Assembly: GCF_025561445.1 (NCBI RefSeq)
Contig: NZ_CP095096.1
Location: forward strand, 1,095,822 to 1,159,821
Length of the DNA stretch: 64,000 bases
DNA from: Staphylococcus sp. IVB6181
GTDB taxonomy: Bacteria; Bacillota; Bacilli; Staphylococcales; Staphylococcaceae
Direction: 5' to 3'
In this document: one piece after another, positions 1 to 12,180 of the stretch
How the letters are laid out: each line of letters begins with the position of its first letter
Position numbering within the stretch: position 1 is the first letter of the stretch
The notes under the pieces: model-generated
The model's input: the letters and a program-made list of their open reading frames with translations, nothing else
What the model was told of the DNA's origin: nothing
The model's database searches: none
Made by a program: the position numbers and the translations under genes

Positions 1-1871
<1,871 letters not shown>

Positions 1872-1890
1872 ACAATAGAGGAGATCGGGA

Positions 1891-3090
1891 ATGAAGAAAA
1901 CATGTGTATTACTCATCTCTCTCTTATTGATTCTCACGGCGTGTGGCAATAAGGATGAGCAACAAAATTCAACGAAAGAACAAGATGCAAAATCTGACTC
2001 TGGCAATGTAAAACATATTGCGACAGATAAGAATGTACAAGGTGATAACTATCGTACGCTGTTACCATTCAAAGAAAGCCAAGCAAGAGGTTTATTGCAG
2101 CAGAATATGGCAAACGGCTACAATGGCGACGACTTTGAAGATGGTTTGCTTGAACAAAGCAAAAAAGTGTTCCCAACAGATGAATACTTATATCAAGATG
2201 GACAGTTTTTAGATAAGAAAACCATTTCTGCTTACCTCGGACCTAAGTATACGAAGTCTGAAATCGATAAGATGAAAGAAGACGAAAAGAAAGATAAAAA
2301 TGCGAACGAAAATCTAGGATTGAATCCATCTCATCATGGTACAAAAGATGAAGAGAAAATCGCAGAAAAATCACCAGCTTATCTTTCTAATATTTTGGAA
2401 CAAGACTTTTACGGCAGCAGCGATACAAAAGGCAAGAAAATCAAAGGTATGACTATCGGACTTGCGATGAACAGCGAATATTATTATCAAAAAGAAAAAG
2501 ACGGCCCGACTTACAGCAAGCAATTAGATAAAGCCAAAGTTGAAAAAGAAGGCAAAAAAATGGCGGATGAAATGTTATCGCGTTTACGCGAACATAAAGC
2601 ATTGAAAAAGATTCCGATTCATTTTGCGATTTACATTCAATCCGGAGAAAGCGATATTATTCCTGGTGAATTTGTAGCTGGGGCTACAGCGGATGATGAA
2701 CAAACAAGAATCAACAACTGGCAAGAAATCAAAGAGAAATCGATCTTATTGCCGTCATCTGAAGCGGCCGATTTGAATGAAAACTTGAACAACAACTTCA
2801 AACAGTTCAATGATAATCTGCAGTCTTATTTCCCTAACTTCACACAAGCAGTAGGGAAAGCAAAATTCAACGGCAAGAAACCATCGCATCTGACAATTGA
2901 AGTACCGATTGATTATTACGGCAAAGCTGAATTAACAGGTATCACACAATTCATCACACAACAAGTTGACAAATACTTCAGCAACATTGATGAATATGAA
3001 ATCCATATTAAAGATGGTAATAATGCGCGTGCGTTAATTACTAAATATAAAGATGATAAAAACCCACACGTTCATATCTATAAAAATTAA
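1891..3090 (+). CDS. camS: CamS family sex-pheromone lipoprotein
   Basis: Surface lipoprotein of 399 residues. The signal peptide ends in the lipobox LTAC, so residue 18 should be the lipidated cysteine. The rest matches S. aureus CamS closely (for example ATDKNVQGDNYRTLLPFKES). In S. aureus the hydrophobic core of this signal peptide is the source of the enterococcal pheromone mimic cAM373 (family knowledge). Here the residues before the cysteine read SLLLILTA instead of an AIFILA-type core, so the released peptide would differ. RBS GAGGAGAT precedes the ATG. The function of the mature protein is unknown. A strong terminator follows. Confidence 0.95.
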   Translation: MKKTCVLLISLLLILTACGNKDEQQNSTKEQDAKSDSGNVKHIATDKNVQGDNYRTLLPFKESQARGLLQQNMANGYNGDDFEDGLLEQSKKVFPTDEYLYQDGQFLDKKTISAYLGPKYTKSEIDKMKEDEKKDKNANENLGLNPSHHGTKDEEKIAEKSPAYLSNILEQDFYGSSDTKGKKIKGMTIGLAMNSEYYYQKEKDGPTYSKQLDKAKVEKEGKKMADEMLSRLREHKALKKIPIHFAIYIQSGESDIIPGEFVAGATADDEQTRINNWQEIKEKSILLPSSEAADLNENLNNNFKQFNDNLQSYFPNFTQAVGKAKFNGKKPSHLTIEVPIDYYGKAELTGITQFITQQVDKYFSNIDEYEIHIKDGNNARALITKYKDDKNPHVHIYKN

Positions 3091-3101
3091 TACGCAATGA
3101 T

Positions 3102-3132
3102 AAAAGGTGTCTTCGATTGAAGGCACCTTTTG
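3102..3132 (+). terminator. Rho-independent terminator of ligA-camS
   Basis: The stem AAAAGGTGTCTTC pairs with GAAGGCACCTTTT (one G-U) around a GATT loop and ends in a short T run. It lies between camS and the convergent putP and can serve both. Confidence 0.85.
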
Positions 3133-3183
3133 TGTTAGGTAAAAAGAAAGGGCAGAAACATCTGTGTGTTCCTGCCTCATTGA

Positions 3184-4722
3184 TCAGCTATGCAAAATTT
3201 GTTTTACTTCATCTAATTCGTTGATTGTACGTTCGCTTGGTTTGCGTGTGAATTTACTAACTGCATAAGTAACAATGACACTCACAATAAATCCTGGAAT
3301 GATTTCATACATACTGAAGAATTCTGAGATGTCCGCAAGCGGTTTGATCCAAACAATCCAAATAATAACCGTTGCTGCACCGGCAATCATACCGCTGACT
3401 GCACCCGCTCTTGTTAAACCTTTCCAGTATAAAGAGAAGAGGACAAGGGGACTGAATGATGCCCCGAAACCAGCCCAAGCATTGCCGACTAAGTTTAAAA
3501 TAGTATCGTTTGGCGACCAAGCAATCCATATTGCGACAATGGCTACTGCCATAACACTTAAACGGCCGACTAAGACAAATTCTTTTTCATGCTTTTCTGC
3601 GTTGGCTTTCTTGCCGCGAATCAATTTATAGAAGTCTTCAGTCAATGAACTTGAAGTCACTAATAATTGAGACGAAATTGTGCTCATAATAGCAGCAAGG
3701 ATAGCTGCTAATAAGAAGCCGCCGACTAATGGATGGAATAAAATCTGGCTCATTATAATGAATAATGTTTCTGGGTCATGCAGTGTGATTTTATAGTCAG
3801 GCACAAAGGCAATACCTGTTAAACCGACTAAGCAGGCACCTGCTAAACCGACAGCCATCCATAAAATTCCGACACGGCGTGCAATTGGTAATAACTTAAA
3901 TGATTTGATCGACATAAAACGAACAATGATATGGGGTTGTCCGAAATAACCTAAGCCCCAAGAGAATAATGAAATGATGCCAAGGACTGTAGTACCTCTG
4001 AATAAATCTAAGTTCGTTGGTTTCATATCTGAAATCTGGCTGAATGTATCCCAGCCGTTCAATTTCAATAATGCGACAAACGGAACCATGACCATTGCGA
4101 CTAACATAATGACACCTTGGAAGAAGTCTGTAATCGAAACCGCTAAATAGCCGCCTAAAAAAGTGTAAAAAATAACGATAACAGCTACCATAATCAAGCC
4201 GTATCGATAGTTGAGACCGAATGCGGTTTCGAATAATTTACCTCCTGAAACAAATCCAGAATGCGTGTATAACGTGAAGAAGATAACGATAATCGAACCG
4301 GAAATAATTTTAATAATGTTGGAATGATCATCTAATCTGTTCTTGAAAAAGTCTGGCAAGGTGATGGCGTTGCCGGCTAGTTCTGTATAAACACGTAATC
4401 TTGGTGCGACAATAAAGTAATTTAAATATGCGCCTAATGTTAAACCGATCGTAATCCAAATTGCGGATAAACCTGTTGCATATACAGAACCAGGCAATCC
4501 CATAATCATCCAGCCGCTCATATCAGAAGCGCCGGCAGACAGTGCTGTGATGTAGGGGCCGATGTTTCGGCCTCCCAACATGTATTCGCTTAAATTTCCC
4601 GTTGACTGTTTATAGCCATAGATACCGATGATAACTAAAACAAGAAAGTATACACCAATCATGATGTATGTTTGCCAGTCAGCATCGATTTGACTACTCA
4701 CTGAAGTACCTAAAATAAACAT
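3184..4722 (-). CDS. putP: High-affinity sodium/proline symporter PutP
   Basis: Sodium:solute symporter of 512 residues with about 13 hydrophobic segments, importing proline as a nutrient and osmoprotectant. Family hallmarks visible are [17 protein letters not shown] near the N terminus, [17 protein letters not shown] in the second helix, and the GYFGQPHI and [13 protein letters not shown] regions. Near-identity to staphylococcal PutP over the full length makes the call secure. It converges on camS and is divergent from the gat operon, with 385 bp between. Confidence 0.96.
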   Translation of the reverse strand: MFILGTSVSSQIDADWQTYIMIGVYFLVLVIIGIYGYKQSTGNLSEYMLGGRNIGPYITALSAGASDMSGWMIMGLPGSVYATGLSAIWITIGLTLGAYLNYFIVAPRLRVYTELAGNAITLPDFFKNRLDDHSNIIKIISGSIIVIFFTLYTHSGFVSGGKLFETAFGLNYRYGLIMVAVIVIFYTFLGGYLAVSITDFFQGVIMLVAMVMVPFVALLKLNGWDTFSQISDMKPTNLDLFRGTTVLGIISLFSWGLGYFGQPHIIVRFMSIKSFKLLPIARRVGILWMAVGLAGACLVGLTGIAFVPDYKITLHDPETLFIIMSQILFHPLVGGFLLAAILAAIMSTISSQLLVTSSSLTEDFYKLIRGKKANAEKHEKEFVLVGRLSVMAVAIVAIWIAWSPNDTILNLVGNAWAGFGASFSPLVLFSLYWKGLTRAGAVSGMIAGAATVIIWIVWIKPLADISEFFSMYEIIPGFIVSVIVTYAVSKFTRKPSERTINELDEVKQILHS

Positions 4723-5049
4723 CGTGGTTTCCCCTTTTTCTCATTGATGATTCAATGTATATGCATTATTATACAACAATTCTGAAAAAAGGGAATATTT
4801 ATTTTTTGCAAAATGAAAAATAAATCGTGATAACGACAGTATTTAGGATGGTTTTTGCTAAGAAAGTGTTTTCAACGCTTTAAAGCAAATATGCAGTATC
4901 TTTATAACTCAATATGCATAAAAGTCCATGAATCCTTATTTCTTTTTGATAACGAATGGAAAAAATTTGCATTTGAAGTTCAGAATGATTAAGTTAAAGG
5001 GGAGTCATTACCTGATATACGGGTATTTTGAACTAAAAAATTTAGATTT
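4723..5049. other. AT-rich putP/gat intergenic region
   Basis: No open reading frame with a ribosome site and no RNA fold is evident. A TATAAT hexamer on the minus strand (plus-strand ATTATA, 4768-4773) is a possible putP -10, but no good -35 accompanies it. Confidence 0.4.
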
Positions 5050-5079
5050 TTGACGATTTTTTTGATACAATTTTATGAT
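5050..5079 (+). promoter_or_regulatory. Probable sigma-A promoter of gatCAB
   Basis: TTGACG (5050-5055) and TATGAT (5074-5079) are separated by 18 bp and followed closely by the gatC ribosome site AAGGAGG at 5091-5097, giving a short leader. Confidence 0.6.
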
Positions 5080-5107
5080 GAAGTATTATTAAGGAGGCAA
5101 TTCATTA

Positions 5108-5410
5108 ATGGCTAGAGTATCACGTGAAGAAGTTGAACATATTGCAAATTTGTCTAGACTTCATATTTCACCAGAGGAAACAACTGAAATGCAAGACACA
5201 TTAGAAACAATCCTAAACTTTGCCCAACAAATTGATACAGCAGATACGAGCGAGGTTGAACCTACGTATCACGTATTGGATTTACAAAATGTATTAAGAG
5301 AGGATAAAGCAATCAAAGGCATTCCTCAAGAGCTTGCACTCAAAAATGCAAAAGAAACAGAAGATGGACAATTTAAAGTGCCATCAGTTATCAGCGGGGA
5401 GGATGCGTAA
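5108..5410 (+). CDS. gatC: Asp/Glu-tRNA amidotransferase subunit GatC
   Basis: Small 100-residue scaffold subunit of GatCAB, which converts Glu-tRNA(Gln) and Asp-tRNA(Asn) to the amidated forms. Staphylococci need it because they lack glutaminyl-tRNA synthetase. It opens with the family pattern [16 protein letters not shown] and ends with a KVPSVI segment. AAGGAGG lies about 10 bases before the ATG. Its stop overlaps the gatA start by one base (TAATG), indicating translational coupling. Confidence 0.97.
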   Translation: MARVSREEVEHIANLSRLHISPEETTEMQDTLETILNFAQQIDTADTSEVEPTYHVLDLQNVLREDKAIKGIPQELALKNAKETEDGQFKVPSVISGEDA

Positions 5411-6867
5411 TGTCTATTCGTTATGAATCAGTTGAAAAGTTAAGCGAAATGATTAAGAACAAAGAAATCAAACCTTCTGAAGTTGTTAAGGATATTTATG
5501 ATGCAATTGAAGAAACAGATCCTACAATCAAATCATTCTTAGCTTTAGATAAAGAAAATGCAATCAAAAAAGCAGAAGAGCTAGATGAATTGCAAGCGAA
5601 AGACCAAATGGAAGGTAAACTATTCGGTATCCCAATGGGTATCAAAGACAACATTATTACTGAAGGTCTTGAAACAACATGTGCGAGTAAAATGCTAGAA
5701 GGGTTCGTACCTATTTATGAATCAACAGTAATGAGAAAATTACATGATGAAAATGCAGTGTTGATTGGTAAATTAAACATGGACGAATTCGCAATGGGCG
5801 GTTCTACAGAAACTTCTTACTTCAAGAAAACTGTTAATCCATTTGACCACAAAGCTGTACCTGGCGGTTCATCAGGCGGTTCAGCAGCAGCTGTAGCAGC
5901 TGGTTTAGTACCATTCAGCTTAGGTTCAGATACTGGCGGTTCTATTCGTCAGCCAGCAGCTTATTGCGGTATCGTAGGTATGAAACCTACATATGGTCGT
6001 GTGTCACGTTTTGGTTTAGTTGCGTTCGCATCATCATTAGACCAAATCGGACCTTTAACACGTAATGTTAAAGACAACGCAATTGTATTAGAAACAATTG
6101 TAGGTGTAGATAAAAATGATTCAACAAGCGCACCAGTTGAAGATAATGATTTCACTTCAGAAATCGGAAAAGACATCAAAGGCATGAAAATTGCTTTACC
6201 TAAAGAATATTTAGGCGAAGGTGTTTCTGATGAAGTGAAAGCAGCGGTACGCAATGCGGTTGAAATTTTAGAAGGCGAAGGCGCAATTGTAGAAGAAGTA
6301 TCATTACCGAATACAGGCTATGGTATTCCATCTTATTACGTTATCGCATCATCTGAAGCTTCTTCTAACTTATCTCGTTTCGATGGTATTCGTTACGGTT
6401 ACCACTCAAAAGAAGCGAATACTCTTGAAGAATTATACAAATTATCACGCAGCGAAGGCTTCGGTAAAGAGGTAAAACGTCGTATTTTACTTGGAACATT
6501 CGCATTAAGTTCTGGTTACTACGATGCTTACTACAAAAAATCACAAAAAGTCAGAACATTAATCCGTCAAGACTTTGATAAAGTCTTCGAAGAATACGAT
6601 GTAGTTGTAGGTCCTACAACCCCAACAGCTGCTTTCAACATTGGTGATGAAATTAATGATCCGTTGACAATGTATGCAAACGACTTATTAACTACTCCAG
6701 TTAACCTTGCCGGCTTACCAGGTATCTCTATACCTTGCGGACAAACTAATAACAGACCGATCGGATTACAGTTTATCGGCAAACCATTTGATGAAAAAAC
6801 ACTTTACCGTGTCGCTTATCAATTTGAACAACAATACAACTTACATGATGCATATCAAAATTTATAA
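5410..6867 (+). CDS. gatA: Asp/Glu-tRNA amidotransferase subunit GatA
   Basis: Amidase subunit (485 residues) that releases ammonia from glutamine and channels it to GatB. The amidase-signature Ser-cisSer-Lys triad is visible: the lysine in GIKDNI, the glycine/serine-rich [15 protein letters not shown] segment, and the nucleophile region [12 protein letters not shown]. Full length with no anomaly. Middle gene of the gatCAB operon. Confidence 0.97.
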   Translation: MSIRYESVEKLSEMIKNKEIKPSEVVKDIYDAIEETDPTIKSFLALDKENAIKKAEELDELQAKDQMEGKLFGIPMGIKDNIITEGLETTCASKMLEGFVPIYESTVMRKLHDENAVLIGKLNMDEFAMGGSTETSYFKKTVNPFDHKAVPGGSSGGSAAAVAAGLVPFSLGSDTGGSIRQPAAYCGIVGMKPTYGRVSRFGLVAFASSLDQIGPLTRNVKDNAIVLETIVGVDKNDSTSAPVEDNDFTSEIGKDIKGMKIALPKEYLGEGVSDEVKAAVRNAVEILEGEGAIVEEVSLPNTGYGIPSYYVIASSEASSNLSRFDGIRYGYHSKEANTLEELYKLSRSEGFGKEVKRRILLGTFALSSGYYDAYYKKSQKVRTLIRQDFDKVFEEYDVVVGPTTPTAAFNIGDEINDPLTMYANDLLTTPVNLAGLPGISIPCGQTNNRPIGLQFIGKPFDEKTLYRVAYQFEQQYNLHDAYQNL

Positions 6868-6879
6868 GGAGTGTTAATG

Positions 6880-8307
6880 ATGCATTTTGAAACAGTCATT
6901 GGACTAGAGGTCCACGTAGAACTGAAAACAGATTCTAAAATGTTCTCTCCATCACCAGCGCATTTCGGAGCAGAACCAAACACAAATACGAATGTTATCG
7001 ACTTAGCATACCCTGGTGTGCTTCCAGTTGTTAACGAAAGTGCCGTTGACTGGGCTATGCGTGCTGCAATGGCATTAAACATGGAAATTGCGACGGAATC
7101 TAAATTCGATCGCAAAAACTATTTCTACCCAGATAACCCGAAAGCTTACCAAATTTCACAATTTGACCAACCTATCGGGGAACATGGTTATATCGATATC
7201 GAAGTAGACGGCGAAACAAAACGTATTGGTATTACGCGTCTTCACATGGAAGAAGATGCGGGTAAATCAACACATAAAGACGGCTATTCATTAGTAGACT
7301 TGAACCGTCAAGGTACACCGTTAATCGAAATCGTATCTGAACCAGATATCCGTTCACCTCAAGAAGCTTATGCTTACCTTGAAAAATTACGTTCTATTAT
7401 CCAATATACAGGCGTATCTGACGGTAAAATGGAAGAAGGTTCACTTCGTTGTGATGCGAACATTTCATTACGTCCATACGGACAAGAAGAGTTCGGTACA
7501 AAAGCAGAGCTTAAAAACTTAAACTCATTCAACTATGTGCGTAAAGGCTTAGAATATGAAGAAAAACGCCAAGAAGAAGAATTGTTAAACGGCGGAGAAG
7601 TACTTCAAGAAACACGTCGTTTCGACGAATCTACTGGTAAAACAATCTTAATGCGTGTTAAAGAAGGATCAGACGATTACCGTTACTTCCCAGAACCAGA
7701 CATCGTACCTTTATACGTTGATGAAGCTTGGAAAGAACGTGTACGTCAAACAATTCCTGAATTACCAGACGTACGTAAGAAAAAATACGTTGAAGAATTC
7801 GGTCTTCCAGCATACGATGCGCACGTATTAACACTTACAAAAGAAATGTCAGATTTCTTCGAAGAAGCAGTTGAAAAAGGCGCAGACGTTAAATTAACTT
7901 CTAACTGGTTAATGGGCGGCGTAAACGAATACTTGAACAAAAACCAAGTTGAACTTCAAGATACAAAATTAACACCAGAAAACCTTGCTGGTATGATTAA
8001 GTTGATTGAAGACGGTACAATGAGCAGTAAAATCGCTAAGAAAGTTTTCCCTGAACTTGCACAAAACGGCGGAGACGCTAAACAAATCATGGAAGACAAA
8101 GGCTTAGTACAAATCTCTGACGAATCAGTACTATTAAACTTCGTTACAGAAGCATTAGACAACAATCCTCAATCAGTAGAAGACTTCAAAAACGGTAAAG
8201 GCCGTGCAAAAGGCTTCTTAGTGGGTCAAATCATGAAAGCTTCTAAAGGACAAGCAAACCCTCAAATCGTAAACAAACTATTAGCACAAGAATTAGACAA
8301 ACGCTAA
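6880..8307 (+). CDS. gatB: Asp/Glu-tRNA amidotransferase subunit GatB
   Basis: Kinase/transamidase subunit (475 residues) that binds the mischarged tRNA, activates its side chain with ATP and amidates it. The N terminus [15 protein letters not shown] is characteristic, and the C terminus carries the YqeY-like tail ([17 protein letters not shown]). An in-frame GTG at 6871 overlaps the Shine-Dalgarno AAGGAG (6866-6871), so the ATG at 6880, eight bases beyond it and matching orthologues, is the likely start. Confidence 0.96.
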   Translation: MHFETVIGLEVHVELKTDSKMFSPSPAHFGAEPNTNTNVIDLAYPGVLPVVNESAVDWAMRAAMALNMEIATESKFDRKNYFYPDNPKAYQISQFDQPIGEHGYIDIEVDGETKRIGITRLHMEEDAGKSTHKDGYSLVDLNRQGTPLIEIVSEPDIRSPQEAYAYLEKLRSIIQYTGVSDGKMEEGSLRCDANISLRPYGQEEFGTKAELKNLNSFNYVRKGLEYEEKRQEEELLNGGEVLQETRRFDESTGKTILMRVKEGSDDYRYFPEPDIVPLYVDEAWKERVRQTIPELPDVRKKKYVEEFGLPAYDAHVLTLTKEMSDFFEEAVEKGADVKLTSNWLMGGVNEYLNKNQVELQDTKLTPENLAGMIKLIEDGTMSSKIAKKVFPELAQNGGDAKQIMEDKGLVQISDESVLLNFVTEALDNNPQSVEDFKNGKGRAKGFLVGQIMKASKGQANPQIVNKLLAQELDKR

Positions 8308-8321
8308 TACACACAAACACC

Positions 8322-8352
8322 AAAGACTAGTGAGCAATCGCTAGTCTTTTTT
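8322..8352 (+). terminator. Terminator of the gat operon
   Basis: AAAGACTAG and CTAGTCTTT form a perfect stem around a ten-base loop, followed by TTT. Confidence 0.85.
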
Positions 8353-8489
8353 ATATCATCAAACAAAAACTAAACCATACAACAATCCCATCATTTTGAT
8401 TATAATAAAAGTAATACGCTAAAAATCATACATAACCAACCAAGCAACAATAAACAAACACACAAGCAAAATCATAAGGAAGTGACATA

Positions 8490-9647
8490 ATGCATAACAC
8501 ACAAACTAAAAAGAATGTACCAGAACTACGCTTTCCAGAGTTTGAAGGAGAGTGGGAAGAGAAGAAGTTGGGGGAAGTAACAGAAATAAATACGGGGAAA
8601 AGTAATGTTGCTAATATTGAAAATGGTCAATATATTAATTTAGGTTCCACAGGAATAATTGGAAGAGCTAACAAATATGATTATCATGGCCAATTTATTT
8701 TAATAGCAAGAGTAGGTCATTATGCAGGAAGTCTTTATAAATTCAAAGGAAAAGTAAATATTAGTGATAATACTATTTTTATTCAAATAAGAAGTAGTAG
8801 GGTATTTTTATATTTTCAATTAGAACAATATAATTTAAGAAGATTTGTTTTTGGTTCAGGACAGCTATTAATCAAATCTTCGGAGATAAAAAAATTAAAA
8901 ATAAAATTACCGTCAATTAATGAACAACAAAAAATCGGCACTTTCTTCAGCAAACTTGATCATCAAATTGAACTAGCAGAAAATAAAGTAAGCTTGCTAC
9001 AAGAACAAAAGAAAGGGTATATGCAGAAGATTTTTTCTCAAGAGTTACGTTTTAAAGACGAAAATGGAAATGATTATCCAGAGTGGGAAGAGAAGAAATT
9101 GGGTGATGAAGTTAGTGTATTAAAAGGAAATAAATCTCAATATAATATTGAAGTAATGACAATATCTGCTCGAAATGGCTGGATGAGTCAAAAAGATAGA
9201 TTTTCACAAGTGATTGCAGGTAAAAGTTTAGAAAAATATGTTGAGTTAAATAAGGGTGATTTATCATACAACAAAGGAAACTCTAAAGTAGCACCATTTG
9301 GAATTGTTTATCGAATACCTTATTCAAAAGCTTTAGTCCCAAATGTATATAAAAGTTTTAGAGTTTCTAACAATATTGACTCATTTTTCTTAGAAAAATA
9401 TTTTCATGCCAAAAAATTAGATCGGCAATTACGTAAAAAAATAACTTCAACGGCTCGAATGGATGGTTTATTAAATATAAGTGATAAAGAATTTTTTGAT
9501 TCAATGATAAATATACCTTGTAAAAATGAACAACAAAAAATCGGCGCTTTCTTCAGTAAACTTGATCAACGCATTGAATTAGCTGAACAAAAGGTAGAAC
9601 AGCTTAAAGAACAAAAGAGAGGTTTGTTACAGAAGATGTTTGTTTAA
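8490..9647 (+). CDS. hsdS: Orphan type I restriction-modification specificity subunit HsdS
   Basis: DNA-recognition subunit (385 residues) with two target-recognition domains, each followed by a conserved helical spacer. The first half begins WEEKKLGEV and its spacer begins NEQQKIGTFFSKLD; the second half begins WEEKKLGDEV with spacer NEQQKIGAFFSKLD. The gene sits alone between gatB and dgkB, which are adjacent in S. aureus, and no hsdM or hsdR lies in the window. It is more AT-rich than its neighbours, which suggests acquisition. It could act with an HsdM/HsdR encoded elsewhere, or be a silent donor of recognition domains. The start ATG has an AAGGAAG site. Confidence 0.92.
   Translation: MHNTQTKKNVPELRFPEFEGEWEEKKLGEVTEINTGKSNVANIENGQYINLGSTGIIGRANKYDYHGQFILIARVGHYAGSLYKFKGKVNISDNTIFIQIRSSRVFLYFQLEQYNLRRFVFGSGQLLIKSSEIKKLKIKLPSINEQQKIGTFFSKLDHQIELAENKVSLLQEQKKGYMQKIFSQELRFKDENGNDYPEWEEKKLGDEVSVLKGNKSQYNIEVMTISARNGWMSQKDRFSQVIAGKSLEKYVELNKGDLSYNKGNSKVAPFGIVYRIPYSKALVPNVYKSFRVSNNIDSFFLEKYFHAKKLDRQLRKKITSTARMDGLLNISDKEFFDSMINIPCKNEQQKIGAFFSKLDQRIELAEQKVEQLKEQKRGLLQKMFV
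8922..8990 (+). repeat. Internal hsdS repeat (copy 1 of 2)
   Basis: About 69 bp encoding the conserved spacer after the first recognition domain recurs at 9527-9595 with only a few mismatches. A second short pair encodes WEEKKLG at the start of each half (near 8552 and 9085). Such repeats allow homologous exchange of recognition domains. Confidence 0.8.
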
Positions 9648-9772
9648 TGGTTTTGGTTTTGATGGATATGTTGATGTTGTGTAGGAATTTAGTGAATTGA
9701 ACCATTAATACTTTTAAGTAGCGTTGAAATCATTTAAAATTGAATGTGAGTAAAAATGATGAGGGATTATTT

Positions 9773-10693
9773 ATGAGAAAACGAGCGAGAATTATTTATA
9801 ATCCGACTTCGGGTAAGGAATTGTTTAAAAGAATGCTTCCAGAAGTCTTGATTAAATTGGAACAAGCAGGATTCGAAACAAGTGCATATGCAACGCAGAA
9901 GGCTGGAGATGCGACAATCGAAGCGAAACGTGCCTTACACGAAGACTATGAAATGTTAATCGTAGCTGGCGGTGACGGTACATTAAATGAAGTAGTGAAT
10001 GGTGTAGCAGAACATCCGAATCGCCCTAAAATCGGTGTAATTCCTATGGGTACTGTAAATGATTTCGGACGTGCGCTTCATTTGCCTACGGATATTTTAA
10101 GCGCGGTAGATGTGATTATCAAAGGTCATACTGTGAAAGTAGATATCGGTAAAATGAACAGTCGCTACTTTATCAACTTGGCAGCTGGGGGACGTATTAC
10201 AGAAGTGTCTTATGAGACTTCCAGCAAGCTGAAAACATTTGTCGGTCCGTTTGCGTACTATATCAAAGGTATGGAAATGCTGCCGGAAATGAAAAATGTC
10301 GATGTACGTGTAGAATATGACGGTAAAGTCTTCCAAGGCGAGATTTTATTGTTCTTATTAGGTTTAACGAACTCTATGGCAGGTTTTGAGAAACTTGTAC
10401 CGGATGCTAAATTAGATGACGGCTACTTCACGCTGATTATTGTTGAGAAAGCCAACTTAGCTGAATTAGGACACATCATGACATTAGCTTCAAGAGGGGA
10501 ACATATCAAGCACCCTAAAGTAATTTATGAAAAAGCAAAATCAATCAATGTATCATCTTTTGAACAAATGCCTTTAAATGTGGATGGCGAGTATGGCGGA
10601 CAATTACCGGCCAACTTCTTGAACTTAAAGCAGCATATTGAAGTATTTACACCTGCAAATGTCGACAATAAAGAATTAACAGAACAAGATTAG
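9773..10693 (+). CDS. dgkB: Diacylglycerol kinase DgkB
   Basis: Soluble lipid kinase (306 residues from this start) that phosphorylates diacylglycerol released during lipoteichoic acid synthesis, returning it to the phospholipid pool. The DAGK catalytic motif GGDGTLNEVVNG and the second conserved motif VIPMGTVNDFGRAL are present. An upstream in-frame ATG at 9740 would add 11 residues, but GATGAGGG sits just before the 9773 ATG and orthologues begin MRKRARIIYNPTSG. It precedes rlmCD as in S. aureus but has its own terminator. Confidence 0.95.
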   Translation: MRKRARIIYNPTSGKELFKRMLPEVLIKLEQAGFETSAYATQKAGDATIEAKRALHEDYEMLIVAGGDGTLNEVVNGVAEHPNRPKIGVIPMGTVNDFGRALHLPTDILSAVDVIIKGHTVKVDIGKMNSRYFINLAAGGRITEVSYETSSKLKTFVGPFAYYIKGMEMLPEMKNVDVRVEYDGKVFQGEILLFLLGLTNSMAGFEKLVPDAKLDDGYFTLIIVEKANLAELGHIMTLASRGEHIKHPKVIYEKAKSINVSSFEQMPLNVDGEYGGQLPANFLNLKQHIEVFTPANVDNKELTEQD

Positions 10694-10700
10694 TAAGCAT

Positions 10701-10742
10701 TGAAAAGGTTAGGACTTAGTCAAACAAGCCTGACCTTTTTTC
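10701..10742 (+). terminator. Terminator after dgkB
   Basis: AAAGGTTAGG pairs with CCTGACCTTT (one G-U), followed by a T run. Confidence 0.8.
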
Positions 10743-10757
10743 TATGGAGGTTAAAGT

Positions 10758-12119
10758 GTGGAAACATTAAAGAAAAACCAAGTCTTTAAAGGACAAGTCG
10801 TTGATTTAACACATGAAGGACATGGTGTAGTTAAAATCGATCGATATCCTGTATTTGTCCCTAAAGCACTTACGGGCGAAGAAATAGAATTCAAACTGAT
10901 TAAAGTTAATAAGAACTTTGCGATAGGGAAATTACTAGAAATTTTTACCGAAAGCAAAGACAGAGTAGAACCTCCATGTGTTTATTATGATAAATGCGGA
11001 GGCTGCCAGCTGCAGCACTTAGATTATCTAGCGCAATTAGAAATGAAGCGCAACCAAGTGGTGAATTTATTCCATCGCAAAGGCAAGTTTACGTCAACGC
11101 CGATCAATGAAACGATTGGTATGATGAATCCATGGAATTATCGTAATAAATCACAAATTCCTGTGGGACAAAATAGCGAGGATGCGCCGATTATGGGCTT
11201 CTATCGCCAACGCAGCCATGACATCATTGATATGGAAGAGTGCTTAATACAAGACAGCATTCAAAATCAACTTATGCGTATGATTCGTGCATTGCTTACA
11301 GAACATAATGTGTCGGTTTATGACGAGAAGCGAAAAGAAGGCTTATTGCGTCATGTGATAATCCGTGTAGGCTATACTTCACGAGAAGTAATGGTTGTCT
11401 TTGTGACGAACGGAAAGAAATTCAAACAAGCAAAAGCGATAATTAAGCAGATGGTTGAAGCAGTACCTAATATTAAAAGTGTGATTCAAAATATTAACGA
11501 AACACACTCGAATGTCATCATGGGTAAAAAATCCAAAACACTTTACGGTAAAGATGAAATTACAGATGAGCTGGATTCAGTTGAATTTGAAATCAGCGAT
11601 CAATCCTTCTATCAAATCAACGCTTCTCAAACAGTTAAACTTTATAATAAAGCATTAGAGTATGCAGGATTAACGGGTGAAGAAACTGTACTCGATACGT
11701 ATTGCGGTATCGGTACTATTGGTTTATATATGGCAGAAAAAGCGAAACATGTGTATGGTGTAGAAGTTGTACCAGCGGCTATTGAAGATGCGAAGAAAAA
11801 TGACAAACTGAATGGCTACGATAATACTACTTTTGTATGCGGAAAAGCAGAATCCGTCATTATGGATTGGAAACAACAAGGCATTCAACCAGATGTTGTG
11901 ATGGTAGATCCTCCGCGCAAAGGCTGCGATGAACAGTTCTTACGCACTTTACTAGAATTGAATCCTCAGCGGATTGTCTATATCTCTTGTAATCCATCAA
12001 CCCAACAAAGAGATGCACATATTCTGGCAGAAGGTTATGAACTTAAAGAAATCACACCAGTAGATATGTTCCCGCAGACAACACATATCGAGACCGTGGC
12101 ATTGTTTGAACGTAAATAA
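10758..12119 (+). CDS. rlmCD: 23S rRNA (uracil-5-)-methyltransferase, RlmD/RlmCD type
   Basis: SAM-dependent RNA methyltransferase of 453 residues. An N-terminal TRAM domain (about 1-60) is followed by an iron-sulfur cysteine cluster (CVYYDKCGGCQLQ), the SAM-binding motif VLDTYCGIGTIGLYMA and the catalytic cysteine in ISCNPSTQQRD. In Gram-positives one such enzyme modifies two 23S uridines; which sites are used here is inferred from the family. The start is GTG at 10758, seven bases after ATGGAGG. Transcribed alone, with terminators on both sides. Confidence 0.93.
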   Translation: METLKKNQVFKGQVVDLTHEGHGVVKIDRYPVFVPKALTGEEIEFKLIKVNKNFAIGKLLEIFTESKDRVEPPCVYYDKCGGCQLQHLDYLAQLEMKRNQVVNLFHRKGKFTSTPINETIGMMNPWNYRNKSQIPVGQNSEDAPIMGFYRQRSHDIIDMEECLIQDSIQNQLMRMIRALLTEHNVSVYDEKRKEGLLRHVIIRVGYTSREVMVVFVTNGKKFKQAKAIIKQMVEAVPNIKSVIQNINETHSNVIMGKKSKTLYGKDEITDELDSVEFEISDQSFYQINASQTVKLYNKALEYAGLTGEETVLDTYCGIGTIGLYMAEKAKHVYGVEVVPAAIEDAKKNDKLNGYDNTTFVCGKAESVIMDWKQQGIQPDVVMVDPPRKGCDEQFLRTLLELNPQRIVYISCNPSTQQRDAHILAEGYELKEITPVDMFPQTTHIETVALFERK

Positions 12120-12134
12120 AAATAAAGACATAGT

Positions 12135-12178
12135 TAAAAAGCGAGATTTCTTATTGGTTATAGAAATCTCGCTTTTTA
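12135..12178 (+). terminator. Terminator after rlmCD
   Basis: Perfect 15-bp stem AAAAAGCGAGATTTC/GAAATCTCGCTTTTT with a 12-base loop. Confidence 0.88.
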
Positions 12179-12180
12179 AT

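Noticed and set aside
8490..9647. Complete type I restriction-modification system
   Set aside because: Only the specificity subunit is present; no methylase or endonuclease gene is in the window.
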